64,000 nucleotides of DNA. It comes from Bartonella elizabethae F9251 = ATCC 49927 (GTDB lineage Bacteria; Pseudomonadota; Alphaproteobacteria; Rhizobiales; Rhizobiaceae). Position numbers and translations under genes: made by a program. Under the pieces are notes generated by a model. That model saw only the letters and a list, made by a program, of their open reading frames with translations. It had not been told where the DNA came from and did not search any database. This document shows positions 1 to 10,591 of this stretch, piece after piece; positions within the stretch are counted from its first letter, which is position 1, and each line of letters opens with the position of its first letter. The stretch covers positions 124,001-188,000 of the forward strand of contig NZ_JADB01000001.1 of the NCBI RefSeq assembly GCF_000518165.1, in the 5' to 3' direction.

Positions 1-180
1 TGAGAGAATCTTACGATATTCGAGACTCTCATTCAACATGTGAAACAGTAAATTATCATTATAAATCAACGCATTGTTATGAATGAACAGTTTGCCTATT
101 GGATAGCAGGTGTTAAGCTTGCAGAGGGAATGGTTTCTTTTGATGCCAGTTATTCCAGTATTTTCTATAGCACCGTCAAG
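1..180. repeat. degenerate dispersed repeat, left edge
   Basis: No gene is visible here. The stretch starting GAGAATCTTACGATATT and continuing to ATAAATCAACGCATT resembles 33,490-33,575 (GAGAAAATCTTACGATATTT then AAAAATCAATGCATT). The two look like diverged copies of one non-coding element or gene relic. The similarity was found by eye and is patchy. Confidence 0.4.
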
Positions 181-345
181 CATAAAAAGTCAGACAGGTT
201 TTTTGCATTTTTGTTTTTCGTAATTTAAGATACAAATAAAATATCAAAAATAGGCCATGTTAGTAAATAGATGAAACTTTGATGATATTTGGATAAAAAA
301 GTCAGTGACTGTTTTACTATTTTAGCTGACATTGATTTCCTAATG
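181..345 (-). pseudogene. relic of a small membrane protein gene
   Basis: Read on the minus strand this stretch gives a broken peptide of the form DFLSKYHQSFIYLLTWPIF followed by KNKNAKN. It aligns with the C-terminal half of the intact 107-aa membrane protein at 29,268-29,591 (DFLSSICITLTYLPAWIIF, then YEKQRPFQK). At DNA level TTGTTTTTCGTAA.TTAAGATACAAA is shared. The copy has stops and no N-terminus, so it is a decayed paralogue. Nothing else is visible up to the porin start except an AT-rich promoter region. Confidence 0.55.
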
Positions 346-642
346 GTAAGCAAAATTCTATTGTGTACAGAATATTGTTACTGAGATTTCGGTAAAAGAA
401 ATTTACAAAAAAAATATAATCATTAACAGCTATGTGAAAATTTAGGGAAAATGAATCCAACTTTAAGACACATAATTTTAGTATGGCTTAGTTGATAAAT
501 TTTCATTGGATGAAAAATTAAATAATTAAGAAGCCTTATTTTCATAATTTCTTTATTTTTTTGTGAGTGTGTCATTTTTGCTACAGATCTTTCAAAAAAG
601 ATGCTCTATATACATTTCATTTTGGATATTTGGAGAGATTTT

Positions 643-2280
643 ATGAATACAAAACGTTTAATAACAGCGTCTATTTTTTCTTTAATTTCAGCGTCCACAG
701 CGCTAGCTGCTGATGTACTGATTCCTCATCAGACAGCACCATCGACTCCTTCTTCTACTATTGTTGCCCCCACTTTTTCATGGACAGGGCTCTATTTAGG
801 TGTCCAAGCTGGTGGCTTTTCGAGCAAGGCTGATATGGCTCTTGTCGGTCAAGAAAAGAGTTTTCCACTGGATAAAGAGTTCTCTCCTAAACTTTCAGGT
901 TTTGCTGGTGGTTTTTATGGAGGGTCTAATATTGATCTCGGTGACAGCTTTATTTTTGGTGTCGATACGGATTTAACACTGTCTGGAAAAAAGCACACAA
1001 AGACTATTACTATAGGTTCATCTGATAACATTACAGTAGAAAATGCAGTGGGAAGATCCCGTAGATCAGCAGAAACGTCTCTTCCAAACTCACAAACAGG
1101 GACACCAACATCAACACAAACAGCCGCTTCAGGACAATCTGCACAAAAAGCACCTGCTGCATCAGATTCAGCAACAACAAAACCTGCGCTAGGAACACCT
1201 GCAGCCGGAGCAACTGGAGCGGGAACACCTGCAGCCGGAGCAACTGGAGCAGAAACACCTGCAGCCGGAGCAGCTGGAGCAGGAACAGCTGCAGCCAGAG
1301 CAGGAGAAGGTACATCTGCATCCGCAAAATCTGCATCTGCACAACCATCATCAGCAGCACCTGAAAAATCTGCACCCGCAAAACCTGCACCTGCAGCAGC
1401 AGTAGTAGCATCCGCTGCCGCAGCATCTGCAAAACCTACACCTGCAGCAGCAGCAGCATCCGCTGCCGCAGCATCCGCAAAACCTGCACCTGCAGCACCC
1501 GAAAAACTTGCAGCACCCGCATCAGCACCCGCACCCGCAGCAAAGTCTGCATCTGCACAACCATCAGCAGTAGAAAGAACAGTGCCAGCTGGGCCACTTG
1601 TACTGGCGAGGTCAGGATCATCTAACTCAGGGACAGGTGCTTCCTCTGGAGCAAGTGGAGCAAGTGGAGCGAAAAATGGGGGGTATCATAGTGCCCATGG
1701 TAGTGGATATTCTAATTCGCATGGTGCATCTCACCCAGGTGGGCATCATGGCTCTGGTGCTAACCCACACGGTTCAAACGGTACTAATCCACATGCTTCC
1801 CGTCCTCATGGAGCGCAAAGTCAACAAGCAGCGGATAAGGGTAATACCAGCGTATATGGTATAGAACAAATGAAAAAGATGGCTTCTGAACTTGGTCTTG
1901 AGGATGAAGTTGAAACTGTAAATCATACTTTCAAACAAAACTGGGGTGGTGCTACACGGGTACGTATCGGTTTTGCTGCTGATCGCTTTATGCCTTATCT
2001 TGCGGGTGGTATTGCTTATGGGCAGTTCCAAGACACTGTATCAATATCCGTTAAGGGTGAGGATGGAAGCGTTGTTTCTTCTAAAAACTTAACAGATGAA
2101 ACTAAAACCATGATTGGTTACACTCTTGGTGGTGGCGTTGATTTCTCGGTTTTGGATAATGTCATTGTGCGTGCAGAATATCGTTACTCCGATTTTGGTA
2201 AAAAGAAGTTTGCAAAGGAAAAGCTTGAAATTAGCTACAAAACCAATGATTTCCGTGTTGGTGTAGCTTATAAATTCTAA
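643..2280 (+). CDS. Hbp/Omp25-31 family outer membrane protein with large Ala/Pro and His-rich insert
   Basis: This is a predicted surface beta-barrel of the Bartonella haem-binding protein family (Hbp, related to Brucella Omp25/31). I chose the ATG at 643 because GGAGAG lies just upstream and it begins with a clear signal peptide (MNTKRL, hydrophobic core, cleavage near ALAA-D, residues 1-23). An upstream in-frame ATG at 601 lacks these. Residues about 45-130 (TFSWTGLYLGVQAGG) and about 425-545 (GGATRVRIGFAADRFMPYLAGG to terminal YKF) are barrel sequence ending in Phe. Between them, residues about 135-400 form an Ala/Pro/Ser low-complexity insert followed by a His/Gly-rich stretch. The size is larger than typical Hbp proteins, and HbpB-like members are known to carry inserts. 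A terminator follows. The family call is firm; the exact paralogue is not decided. Confidence 0.85.
   Translation: MNTKRLITASIFSLISASTALAADVLIPHQTAPSTPSSTIVAPTFSWTGLYLGVQAGGFSSKADMALVGQEKSFPLDKEFSPKLSGFAGGFYGGSNIDLGDSFIFGVDTDLTLSGKKHTKTITIGSSDNITVENAVGRSRRSAETSLPNSQTGTPTSTQTAASGQSAQKAPAASDSATTKPALGTPAAGATGAGTPAAGATGAETPAAGAAGAGTAAARAGEGTSASAKSASAQPSSAAPEKSAPAKPAPAAAVVASAAAASAKPTPAAAAASAAAASAKPAPAAPEKLAAPASAPAPAAKSASAQPSAVERTVPAGPLVLARSGSSNSGTGASSGASGASGAKNGGYHSAHGSGYSNSHGASHPGGHHGSGANPHGSNGTNPHASRPHGAQSQQAADKGNTSVYGIEQMKKMASELGLEDEVETVNHTFKQNWGGATRVRIGFAADRFMPYLAGGIAYGQFQDTVSISVKGEDGSVVSSKNLTDETKTMIGYTLGGGVDFSVLDNVIVRAEYRYSDFGKKKFAKEKLEISYKTNDFRVGVAYKF
1201..1290 (+). repeat. three 30-bp in-frame tandem repeats
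   Basis: Three consecutive 30-bp units start GCAGCCGGAGC at 1201, 1231 and 1261 with a few substitutions. Each encodes ten residues of an Ala/Gly/Thr/Pro motif inside the porin insert. The length is a multiple of three, so copy-number changes would keep the frame. Confidence 0.9.
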
Positions 2281-2306
2281 TCTGTTTTAAGAGTAAATTT
2301 CTAAGA

Positions 2307-2338
2307 GGCTCCACTATCGGTGGGGCCTTTATTTTTTT
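2307..2338 (+). terminator. Rho-independent terminator after the porin gene
   Basis: Stem GGCTCCAC (2307-2314) pairs with GTGGGGCC (2320-2327) across a short loop, with one G-U pair. It is followed by a T-rich tract to 2338. It lies 27 bp after the porin stop codon. Confidence 0.85.
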
Positions 2339-2527
2339 AAGCTCATTTTTTGGTTTCTTTTTTTGCAAATTTCATGATAAAGCCCATAAAGTGTGATGAA
2401 TATTTTCTTGATCGCTGCTTAATACGAATGATAAGCTCGGCTTTCCCTATAGATAAAAACCAGAGTTGCAGAGTTCAGGGAAGTTATGCAAAAATGAAAT
2501 CGTAAAAGTGGACAGGAATATTTCACA

Positions 2528-5443
2528 ATGACTGTGAAAAATGAAACAATAGATTATTCAAAAACTCTTTATCTCCCACAGACAAATTTTCCCATGCGTG
2601 CAGGGCTTCCGCAAAAAGAGCTTGAGTTAATAGCGCGGTGGGAAAATATAGGGCTTTATGCGCAATTGCGCCAACAAGCAAAAGATCGTCCATTTTATAT
2701 TCTTCATGACGGCCCACCTTATGCAAATGGCCATATTCATATCGGGCATGCTTTAAATAAAGTTCTAAAAGATGTGGTTGTCCGTTCATTCCAGATGCGG
2801 GGATTCAATGCAAATTATGTTCCTGGTTGGGATTGCCATGGGCTTCCAATTGAATGGAAAATTGAGGAAAAATATCGTGCGCAAGGAAAAAATAAGGACG
2901 AGATTCCTCTTAATGAATTTCGTCAAGAATGTCGTGAATTTGCACAATATTGGGTAACTGTTCAAAGTGAAGAATTTAAACGTCTTGGTGTCGTGGGAGA
3001 TTTTAAGACGCCTTACACCACAATGGCTTTTCAAGCGGAAGCACGCATTGCGAGTGAATTGATAAAATTTGCGATGTCTGATCAGATTTATCGTGGTTCT
3101 AAGCCGGTGATGTGGTCTGTTGTGGAGCGTACAGCTTTGGCAGAGGCAGAGATTGAATATCATGATCATGAATCAGAGGTGATTTGGGTTAAGTTTCCTA
3201 TTTTTGAAGCAAATTCTGATGATTTATATGGTGCTTATGTCGTCATTTGGACAACAACACCATGGACAATTCCGGGCAATCGCGCAGTGAGTTATTCTTC
3301 GCAGATTTCTTATGGTCTTTACGAAATTGAAAGTGCTGAAAATGATTTTGGTCCTCAAGTGGGAGAAAAGCTTCTCTTTGCAGATGCTCTCGCTATGGGT
3401 TGCGCAGAAAAAGCCAAACTTGTTTTGAAACGTTTACGGACTGTTTCTGCTGACGAATTGAAAGCTCTTATTCTTTCTCATCCACTCAAAGGTTTGGCTG
3501 GAGCGTATAATTATAAGATTGCGTTGCTTGAGGGCGCCCATGTGACAGAGAGTGCGGGGACAGGTTTTGTTCATACAGCACCAAGCCATGGGCGTGAGGA
3601 CTTTGAAATTTGGAATGATTATAAATCTTTATTAGAGCAAGCGGGGATTGATACATCGATACCGTTTCCTGTTGATGATGCAGGTTTCTATACGAAAGAT
3701 GTTCCGGGTTTGGGACCGGATCGTGAAGGGGGACCGGCACGTGTTATTGATGATAATGGAAAAATGGGTGATGCCAATAAAGAGGTTATTAACGCTTTAA
3801 TTAAAGCAGATCGCTTGTTTGCACGGGGGCGTTTAAAGCATTCCTATCCCCATAGCTGGCGTTCGAAAAAACCAGTTATTTTTCGCAATACACCACAATG
3901 GTTTATTTCAATGGATAAAGATCTTGGGGATGGTTCAACTTTACGCAGTCGGGCTTTGGAAGCTATTTCAAAGGTGCGTTTTGTGCCATCTTCTGGACAA
4001 AACCGCCTAGCTTCTATGATAGAAGATCGTCCTGATTGGGTTCTTTCTCGTCAACGTTCTTGGGGTGTTCCTATTTGTATTTTTGCCAATGAAGATGGTG
4101 TTGTTTTGAAAGATGAAGGTGTCAACGAGCGTATTTTACAGGCTTTTGAAGCAGAAGGAGCAGATGCATGGTTTGCTAAAGGAGCACGTGAACGTTTTTT
4201 AGGTGATCGTGCGCATGAGCCTTGGGTGCAGGTTTATGATATTCTAGATGTTTGGTTTGATTCTGGAGCAAGCCATAGTTTTGTATTAGAAGATCGGGCT
4301 GATTTAAAGTGGCCTGCAGATGTTTATTTTGAAGGTTCAGATCAACATCGTGGATGGTTCCAATCTTCTCTTTTGGAAAGCAGTGGTACGCGTGCTTGTT
4401 CTCCCTATAAGACAGTGATCACACACGGTTTTACTTTGGATGAGAATGGTAAGAAAATGTCTAAATCCTTAGGCAATACGGTTGTTCCGCAAGAGATCAT
4501 TAAAACATCTGGTGCTGATATTTTTCGTCTCTGGGTCATGACAACTGATTATTGGGAAGATCAGCGTTTAGGCAAAAAAATCCTTCAAACCAATGTGGAT
4601 TCATATCGTAAATTACGCAATGCAATTCGTTGGATGCTTGGAACTTTAGCCTACGATGAAGGAGAAGAAATATCTTATAGCGCACTGCCAGATCTTGAAA
4701 AATTTATATTACATCGGCTTTTTGAACTTGATCAATTGATTAATCACGCCTACGATGAATTTGATTTTAAAAAAATTATGCGTGCATTATTAGATTTTTC
4801 AATCATTGAGTTATCGGCATTTTATTTTGATATCCGCAAAGATTCTCTTTATTGCGATGCGCCTTCATCACAAAAACGTAAAGCTTCTTTGCAGGTTGTT
4901 CGTGAGATTTTTGAACGAATGGTGATATGGCTTGCTCCCATGTTGCCTTTTACAATGGAAGAGGCTTGGTTAGAGCGTTATCCAGAAAGCCAATCGGTAC
5001 ATTTGGAACAATTTCGCTCTGTACCAGAAGAATGGCAAAACCAATCTTTGGCTGAGCGTTGGAAAAAAATTCGACAGGTCCGTAAAGTTGTGACAGGAGC
5101 TTTAGAACTTGAACGCGCTGATAAGCGTATTGGATCCTCGTTAGAAGCAGCTCCTATTGTTTTTATTTCCAATCCGGTTTTACGAGAGGCACTAGAAAAT
5201 GTGGATATGGCGGAGATCTGTATTACCAGTGCTCTCACAATTGTGCAGGATACAATGCCTTTAGATGCTTTTACTTTGAATGATGTTGAAGGTGTTGGTG
5301 TATATCCAGAGAAGGCGTTGGGAAAAAAATGTGCTAGGTCATGGCGTTATACACAAGATGTGGGGAGTGATCCAGCTTATCCTGATGTCTCTGCTCGTGA
5401 TGCAGCTGCTTTGCGAGAATTAAAAATTCTTGGCAAGATTTAA
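2528..5443 (+). CDS. ileS: isoleucyl-tRNA synthetase
   Basis: Charges tRNA-Ile with isoleucine in the cytoplasm; a class I synthetase with editing domain. The 971-aa length is normal for alphaproteobacterial IleS. The HIGH signature is at residues 71-74 (GHIHIGHA) and KMSKS near residue 643 ([10 protein letters not shown]). The editing-domain [11 protein letters not shown] block lies near residue 240 and [10 protein letters not shown] near 575. AGGA sits about 10 bp before the ATG. The gene appears monocistronic, with the porin terminator about 190 bp upstream and no lspA directly downstream. Confidence 0.98.
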   Translation: MTVKNETIDYSKTLYLPQTNFPMRAGLPQKELELIARWENIGLYAQLRQQAKDRPFYILHDGPPYANGHIHIGHALNKVLKDVVVRSFQMRGFNANYVPGWDCHGLPIEWKIEEKYRAQGKNKDEIPLNEFRQECREFAQYWVTVQSEEFKRLGVVGDFKTPYTTMAFQAEARIASELIKFAMSDQIYRGSKPVMWSVVERTALAEAEIEYHDHESEVIWVKFPIFEANSDDLYGAYVVIWTTTPWTIPGNRAVSYSSQISYGLYEIESAENDFGPQVGEKLLFADALAMGCAEKAKLVLKRLRTVSADELKALILSHPLKGLAGAYNYKIALLEGAHVTESAGTGFVHTAPSHGREDFEIWNDYKSLLEQAGIDTSIPFPVDDAGFYTKDVPGLGPDREGGPARVIDDNGKMGDANKEVINALIKADRLFARGRLKHSYPHSWRSKKPVIFRNTPQWFISMDKDLGDGSTLRSRALEAISKVRFVPSSGQNRLASMIEDRPDWVLSRQRSWGVPICIFANEDGVVLKDEGVNERILQAFEAEGADAWFAKGARERFLGDRAHEPWVQVYDILDVWFDSGASHSFVLEDRADLKWPADVYFEGSDQHRGWFQSSLLESSGTRACSPYKTVITHGFTLDENGKKMSKSLGNTVVPQEIIKTSGADIFRLWVMTTDYWEDQRLGKKILQTNVDSYRKLRNAIRWMLGTLAYDEGEEISYSALPDLEKFILHRLFELDQLINHAYDEFDFKKIMRALLDFSIIELSAFYFDIRKDSLYCDAPSSQKRKASLQVVREIFERMVIWLAPMLPFTMEEAWLERYPESQSVHLEQFRSVPEEWQNQSLAERWKKIRQVRKVVTGALELERADKRIGSSLEAAPIVFISNPVLREALENVDMAEICITSALTIVQDTMPLDAFTLNDVEGVGVYPEKALGKKCARSWRYTQDVGSDPAYPDVSARDAAALRELKILGKI

Positions 5444-5620
5444 AATTTTAGATCAAGAGACAGAAGTGAAAGCAGATTTCTCGTATTGATGAATGTTGTT
5501 TTTTGTGGTACGGAGAAAATTCCGTTATTTTATCTGCAGGGGGGAAATTTGTGTATGGACTGTTCTCTCATAAATAGCGGGAATATTGATCAGCCGTATG
5601 CTTGGGAAATGGAATAAGCA

Positions 5621-6112
5621 GTGAGAAAACGTGAAGTAAAAATATTTCCAACAGGAATTTTAGGTATATGCTTTGTTTTAACGGGATGTAGTTTATCTGC
5701 TCCTACCTATGGGACAAATAAACCGGTTTCGATACAGTTTTTTGAAGATGTTGCTAATATTGCTTCATTAACACCAGTAAATAACAGCAGCCAGATTGTT
5801 ATAAAGCCTCGCCCAGAACTTGTGATACCAAGTGCTAGCGCACGCCGATTTTTGCCGCTGCCACAACAGGATAGATCTATCAATAAAGGAGTAGCATCAA
5901 AACAGCATCAAGGAAATGCTCCTTTTCCTCACAAAGGGTCCTCAGTTAATAGCGTTAGTTCAGAAAATCCTTCACAGTTGAATGCAAAACAACGACAAGA
6001 ATATTTACGTCGTCAAAGAGCACAAGTTGGGAGTCCAAAATACCGTCGCTATCTCACGGAACCACCATTAAGTTATCGCCAACCGGCAAAGACTGCTCCT
6101 ATTACTCGCTAG
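5621..6112 (+). CDS. hypothetical lipoprotein
   Basis: A 163-aa protein from a GTG start with a basic N-terminus (MRKREVK), a hydrophobic stretch and a lipobox LTGC at about residues 20-23, so it is probably lipidated at Cys and anchored in a membrane. The rest is Pro/Ser/Gln-rich, polar and low in recognisable domains; the C-terminus is basic (YLRRQRAQVGSPKYRRYL). It follows ileS by 177 bp, with a gap too long to show coupling. I recognise no function. The start is uncertain because GTG has only a weak GGAAATGGAA purine stretch upstream. Confidence 0.7.
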   Translation: MRKREVKIFPTGILGICFVLTGCSLSAPTYGTNKPVSIQFFEDVANIASLTPVNNSSQIVIKPRPELVIPSASARRFLPLPQQDRSINKGVASKQHQGNAPFPHKGSSVNSVSSENPSQLNAKQRQEYLRRQRAQVGSPKYRRYLTEPPLSYRQPAKTAPITR

Positions 6113-6699
6113 AGAAAAAATATTAAAGTATGTAAGGTGTTCTTCCTATTACTTATAATATCAAGTTCTCATCCGCGCAGAGCTTTCCCTTTGCAGCAGG
6201 GGAGCATGAAATATATGGCAATAGCATCAAGAGAGTGGTGCAGTGTTTTCCTCATAAGAAATATTTCTCAAGGTTTTCAAAACCATTTCACACCATCGTT
6301 CGTTTGGAGGATATAACGTGAAATCCATTGTGCTTTGCCATCTATATGCTTTATGAAGAGAATAGGTTTGTATCATCATTGTATTTACAAGCCTTTAATG
6401 TTGCGATAGCCTTTGCGTTTGAATATCTTTATAAGGGATATTTTTAGTCTTTTCTAAATTGTTTTTTATCCAGATGGTAATCACACTTTGTGATGTGCAA
6501 GAAAGAGATTTTTATAGATAAAACAATGAATTATTCTTCATAAATGAATGAATCAATCTAATAGAAACAATATGCAGTTTTAAAAGAGCGTTAGAGGGAA
6601 AAATCTTTGAAATAACTTTCGCTATTTAAAGGGTTAATACTCTTTTTAAAGGAATAGGATAGTTTCTAAAGAGTGAAAGTTATGGATAAAGAATTGTTT
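6113..6699. other. intergenic, one copy of a dispersed repeat
   Basis: I see no gene. Positions 6259-6290 (AAATATTTCTCAAGG, then TCAAAACCATTTCA) recur at 13,949-13,980 with few changes, so this gap carries a short dispersed repeat. The rest is AT-rich with no ORF I would support; tadA ends at its right edge. Confidence 0.5.
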
Positions 6700-7146
6700 T
6701 TAGCATCGCTTTTGGATAAAAAAATCTTTAAGTAATTGAGCAGCTTCTTTTTCTTTAAAACCAGAATAAATTTCAGGTTTGTGATGACAGGTTGGTTGCT
6801 GATAGAAACGTGGGCCATTTTCTATAGCTCCTCCTTTAGGATCGTTTGTTGCATAATACAGACGTCGTATGCGTGCAAATGAAATGGCAGCGGCACACAT
6901 AGCACAAGGCTCAAGTGTGACATAAAGATCGCAATCAGAAAGCCTTTCATTTTGCAATGTTTCACAAGCCATACGGATTGCGCGCATTTCTGCGTGTCCT
7001 GTGGGATCATAGGCAGATTTTATAAAGTTCCCAGCACGTGCGATGATAGTTTTTCCACGAGTAATGACAGCGCCTACGGGAACTTCATCTTTTTTTGCAG
7101 CCCACTGCGCTTCCAAAAGGGCTATTTCCATGGGTGTCAAAGTCAT
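6700..7146 (-). CDS. tadA: tRNA-specific adenosine deaminase
   Basis: Deaminates A34 of tRNA-Arg(ACG) to inosine, an essential wobble modification. The 148-aa length is normal. The zinc/catalytic motif HAE is at residues 51-53 (HAEMRAI) and PCAMC at 80-84. The N-terminus (MTLTPMEIALLEAQWAA) matches the family start. It is transcribed divergently from the pseudouridine synthase gene, with about 260 bp between the two starts, so the shared gap should hold both promoters. Confidence 0.96.
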   Translation of the reverse strand: MTLTPMEIALLEAQWAAKKDEVPVGAVITRGKTIIARAGNFIKSAYDPTGHAEMRAIRMACETLQNERLSDCDLYVTLEPCAMCAAAISFARIRRLYYATNDPKGGAIENGPRFYQQPTCHHKPEIYSGFKEKEAAQLLKDFFIQKRC

Positions 7147-7408
7147 AATGTTCTTTCTACGAGGGCAGGGGAGAACTTAAAGATTTCTCGATAAGGAATG
7201 CTATAAAATGAATAATTTATTATTCTTTTATAAAGAATAACTTTATTTTTTTAATTTTAAAACAAACTTGTAAGTTAATGAATACATTATTTTTGTAAAA
7301 GGATAGAAAATAATAAATGATTGTGCTACTTCCTCCCTTCAGAGTAAGCGGTATGGTGCATGTGAATAATTTTCTGAACATACTGGCAAAAATTGGTTTG
7401 AAACGCAA

Positions 7409-8809
7409 ATGAATGAAAATAATGAGAGTGAACGGATTGCTAAAAGGTTAGCGCGTGCTGGTGTTGCCTCGCGTCGAGATGCGGAAATGATGATTGTTGC
7501 AGGTCGTGTTTCTGTGAATGGTGCAGTTGTGTCAACGCCTGCTTTTAATGTTAGCCGCTCTGATGTTATTAAAGTTGATGGCAAACCTTTACCTCCTATA
7601 GAACGAACGCGTTTATGGCTTTACCATAAGCCAGCAGGGCTTGTTACCACGAACCGTGATCCGGAAGGTAGACCTACAGTATTTAGTCATTTACCAAAAG
7701 GAATGCCACGCGTTCTTTCTGTTGGAAGACTTGATATTAACACGGAAGGGCTTTTGCTCTTAACCAATGATGGTGGCTTAGCGCGCGTATTAGAGCTTCC
7801 TGTGACGGGGTGGGTCCGCAAATATCGCGTCCGAGCCCATGGAAAAGTAAAACAGAGCACGCTCGATAATCTTAAAAATGGTATTGCGATTAATGGAATT
7901 TTCTATGGTTCAATTGAAGCCTCAATTGAACGGGAACAAGGGTCTAACATATGGCTTTCTGTTGCTTTGCGAGAAGGAAAAAATCGTGAAATAAAGAATG
8001 TTTTAGGGGCATTGGGATTATCCGTTAATCGTTTAATCCGTGTCTCTTATGGCCCATTTCATCTCTCTGATTTAGAAGAAGGAGCTGTACAAGAATTAAA
8101 AGGTCGGATGTTACGAGATCAGTTGGGAGAGCGTTTGATTATGCAGGCCAATGCTGATTTTGATGCTCCGATTCTGAAACCCTTTTCAAATTCTGCGGTT
8201 GCTGCGGAAAAGCAAAGACAGAAGGATGTTTCTGTTGCCAATGATGGTTGGGTCTTTTCAAGTGAAAGAGCAATGCGGCGCAGCACGAGGGATCGTTCTA
8301 TTGAGCATGGTCGCACACCATTAGATGCAAAGTCTCATGAGAATATGAATAAAGGGAAAAGTGAGGAAGGAAAAGCAGAGCGTTTTCTACCGCGATCTCG
8401 TCGTGCGAATGTTTGGATGGCTCCTGGTGCACGTCCGCAGAGTGCGAGGAGGAAGCTTTCCTATAATGAGGAGAAATCGCAGGCTCATAAGAGCGATTTG
8501 ACTGGTAAAAAATCTTTTCATCAAGGCAAGAAAAAACAAAAAGACAATCACTTTCAGAAAGAAAAAGGGGGAAGTTTTGTTCAAAAACGTGGCAAAACAC
8601 CTTATGATGAGACGCGTGCATTTAGTAAGAAAGATCACTTTTCTAAGGATAAAGAGAAAATGATAAGAGGTGGTCCTGATGAACGTTCTTTTGAGAGAAA
8701 AGACAAGGTAAAATCGTTTAGTGGTGCTCTGAAAAAATCTAAACCACATAGAGATGGTGCAAAAACGTCGAAGCGATTTGGAGGACCACGTGCGGATTAT
8801 CGGCGGTAA
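7409..8809 (+). CDS. rluB: RsuA/RluB-type rRNA pseudouridine synthase with long basic tail
   Basis: Isomerises a uridine of 23S rRNA (RluB type) or a related site. An N-terminal S4 RNA-binding domain spans about residues 8-55 ([19 protein letters not shown]). The catalytic signature [16 protein letters not shown] lies at 106-121, with the catalytic Asp at 109. The catalytic region ends near residue 245. The remaining 200 or so residues are Lys/Arg/Ser-rich and low in complexity, as in other Rhizobiales homologues, probably RNA- or ribosome-binding. The end overlaps the rsmD start by 20 bp. RluB rather than RluE/RsuA is the likely subfamily but is not proven here. Confidence 0.9.
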   Translation: MNENNESERIAKRLARAGVASRRDAEMMIVAGRVSVNGAVVSTPAFNVSRSDVIKVDGKPLPPIERTRLWLYHKPAGLVTTNRDPEGRPTVFSHLPKGMPRVLSVGRLDINTEGLLLLTNDGGLARVLELPVTGWVRKYRVRAHGKVKQSTLDNLKNGIAINGIFYGSIEASIEREQGSNIWLSVALREGKNREIKNVLGALGLSVNRLIRVSYGPFHLSDLEEGAVQELKGRMLRDQLGERLIMQANADFDAPILKPFSNSAVAAEKQRQKDVSVANDGWVFSSERAMRRSTRDRSIEHGRTPLDAKSHENMNKGKSEEGKAERFLPRSRRANVWMAPGARPQSARRKLSYNEEKSQAHKSDLTGKKSFHQGKKKQKDNHFQKEKGGSFVQKRGKTPYDETRAFSKKDHFSKDKEKMIRGGPDERSFERKDKVKSFSGALKKSKPHRDGAKTSKRFGGPRADYRR

Positions 8810-9356
8810 ATTTGCTGGGCGTGTTTTGTTTTCGCCTGTTGATCAGTCGATTCGCCCAACGAGTGATCGTACGCGAGAAAGCCTTTTTAATATTCTTTCC
8901 AGCCGTGAAGAACAATTTTGGACCAATAAACGCATTCTTGATCTGTTTGCTGGTACTGGTGCTTTAGGCATTGAAGCACTTTCACGTGGAGCAAAGGCTG
9001 CTGTTTTTGTTGAAAATTCGGTTGAGGGGCGTGGGTTGCTTCAAAAAAATATCGAAGCCTTTGAATTACAGTCGATTGGACGGATTTTGCGTCGTGATGC
9101 AACAAAACTTGGCAAGATTGGAACAATGCTTCCATTTGATGTTATCTTTGCTGATCCTCCCTATAGCCGTTGTTTAGGTGAACAGGCTTTTGTAGAAGCT
9201 TTGCGAGGGGGGTGGGCAAAAGCGGATACACTCTTCGTACTTGAAGAAAAGAAAGATACAATCATTCATTTACCTGACGTCTTTTATCTAGATGATGAGC
9301 GTTTTTATGGTGAGACAGCAATACGTCTCTATAAATTACGATTGCTTGCATCTTGA
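8790..9356 (+). CDS. rsmD: 16S rRNA (guanine966-N2)-methyltransferase
   Basis: SAM-dependent methylation of G966 in 16S rRNA. I chose the GTG at 8790 over an upstream in-frame ATG at 8754. GGAGG at 8780-8784 is well placed, and the product then begins with the conserved [11 protein letters not shown]. This gives 188 aa, the usual size. The SAM motif [18 protein letters not shown] starts at about residue 51 and the catalytic DPPY is near 122-125. The start lies inside the 3' end of the pseudouridine synthase gene, so the two are translationally coupled rRNA-modification genes. Confidence 0.94.
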   Translation: MRIIGGKFAGRVLFSPVDQSIRPTSDRTRESLFNILSSREEQFWTNKRILDLFAGTGALGIEALSRGAKAAVFVENSVEGRGLLQKNIEAFELQSIGRILRRDATKLGKIGTMLPFDVIFADPPYSRCLGEQAFVEALRGGWAKADTLFVLEEKKDTIIHLPDVFYLDDERFYGETAIRLYKLRLLAS

Positions 9357-10144
9357 GAAAATTCTTTTTTATCCAGTAGGACAAAAAACTTCTTTACAGT
9401 TTCTTTTATTTTATATGTTTTTTTTCAAGGTGAAGCAGAAAATCAATAAAAGATTCTAATGTTAAAGAAATTGATGCGTTTTATCTTAATCCCTCTATTT
9501 TTGGGAGCTTTTTTATAGCTCAAAAAGCCAACCTTTTATGATATATGCTCTTTATGATGTAGAAAGATACCTTTTAATCTTCTGTCCAAATCTAAATTAC
9601 TTTGAGATGTAAATAGTATTTTACCTGAGTTAGCAATATGTGCTGCTGCTCATTTTTGTAAGTTATGGACTGATTTGTTAATTTCAGCGACATTAAAAGA
9701 AAAACGCATTATCAAAGCTTTCGTGTATTATGAATTTTACTACCGATCAATATCTCTTTTTCAATAGGAGATATATTTCACGACAACAATTGTGACATTT
9801 TTTTCTCCTTTTTTCAATTACATCTTCATCGTCAATGTTTTATCAACGGTGAAAAGCTTTAAGCTATGTCGTCGACGTTGATATCTTGAATGGTGCGTAA
9901 ATTCTCTCTTTGTTATTGTATGGACTTAAAAAAACAGATATTTTTATTTAAGGGAGACAATAATGTTCATTTATACTGAACATTCGTGTGTTTATTTTAT
10001 TAATATCGCTTGTTGACTTAATCATTACCTATTAAAGACGCTTGAGAAGATTAAATATCTTATCGTTGTGGATCTTTAAGAGTAATTAATATATTCCTCG
10101 TTGTCACTGAAGATATAGGATTTTGTAAAAAAGGGGAGCTTATC
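9357..10144. other. AT-rich intergenic stretch
   Basis: Almost 800 bp with many stops in all frames and no ORF I can support. It must hold the promoter of the SRPBCC gene at its right end, where AGGGGAGCTTATC precedes that ATG. I see no repeat or RNA gene. Confidence 0.4.
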
Positions 10145-10591
10145 ATGTTTAAATGGACGCATAGTGAAGAAATTAGTACACAAGCAAGTGCAGAGCAGAT
10201 TTGGTCTATGTGGGAAGATGTAGCAACATGGCCTTGCTGGGATCATGAACTTGAATGGGTAGAACTTTCTGGTGCTTTCAAGGAAAGCGCTGTAGGACGC
10301 ATGAAACCTAAAAAAGGACCAATAGTAACTTTTACACTTGATAAAGTTATAAAAAATGTTTGTTTTTCTGATTATGCGAAACTTCCTCTTACACGCATAA
10401 GTTTTGATCATGAATATATTGGTTCAACCAAATCTGGTTCTTCAAATAACAAAATTCGTCATACCGTAACGATGTCTGGTTTACTTTCTCCTTTCTTCGG
10501 AATGATTATTGGATCAAAAATTAAGTTACATCTTCGCGATGCAATGATTGAAATGAGTAGACGTGCTCTTACTGAAAATAAAGCTCTCTGA
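10145..10591 (+). CDS. SRPBCC (START/polyketide cyclase-like) protein
   Basis: A 148-aa protein with the SRPBCC pattern: an early ISTQASAEQIWSMWEDVATWPCWDHELEWVE-type beta strand with helix-turn-WP.WD, then a GxxKPKKGP turn, a central FxDYAKLP region, and a C-terminal helix (LRDAMIEMSRRALTE). Such folds bind hydrophobic ligands in the cytoplasm; the ligand cannot be read from sequence. AGGGGAG lies 8 bp before the ATG. It stands alone between two long gaps. Confidence 0.75.
   Translation: MFKWTHSEEISTQASAEQIWSMWEDVATWPCWDHELEWVELSGAFKESAVGRMKPKKGPIVTFTLDKVIKNVCFSDYAKLPLTRISFDHEYIGSTKSGSSNNKIRHTVTMSGLLSPFFGMIIGSKIKLHLRDAMIEMSRRALTENKAL

Noticed and set aside
1201-1290. Tandem units as a possible CRISPR array
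   Set aside because: The units are contiguous, in frame with the porin, and have no spacers or cas genes.
1031-1864. Long open frames on other strands inside the porin gene
   Set aside because: They consist of Leu/Gln/Val runs that mirror the Ala/Pro repeats of the real gene, with no ribosome-binding site and no homology.
5444-5620. lspA expected after ileS
   Set aside because: The gap has no signal peptidase motifs; lspA is simply not at this place.
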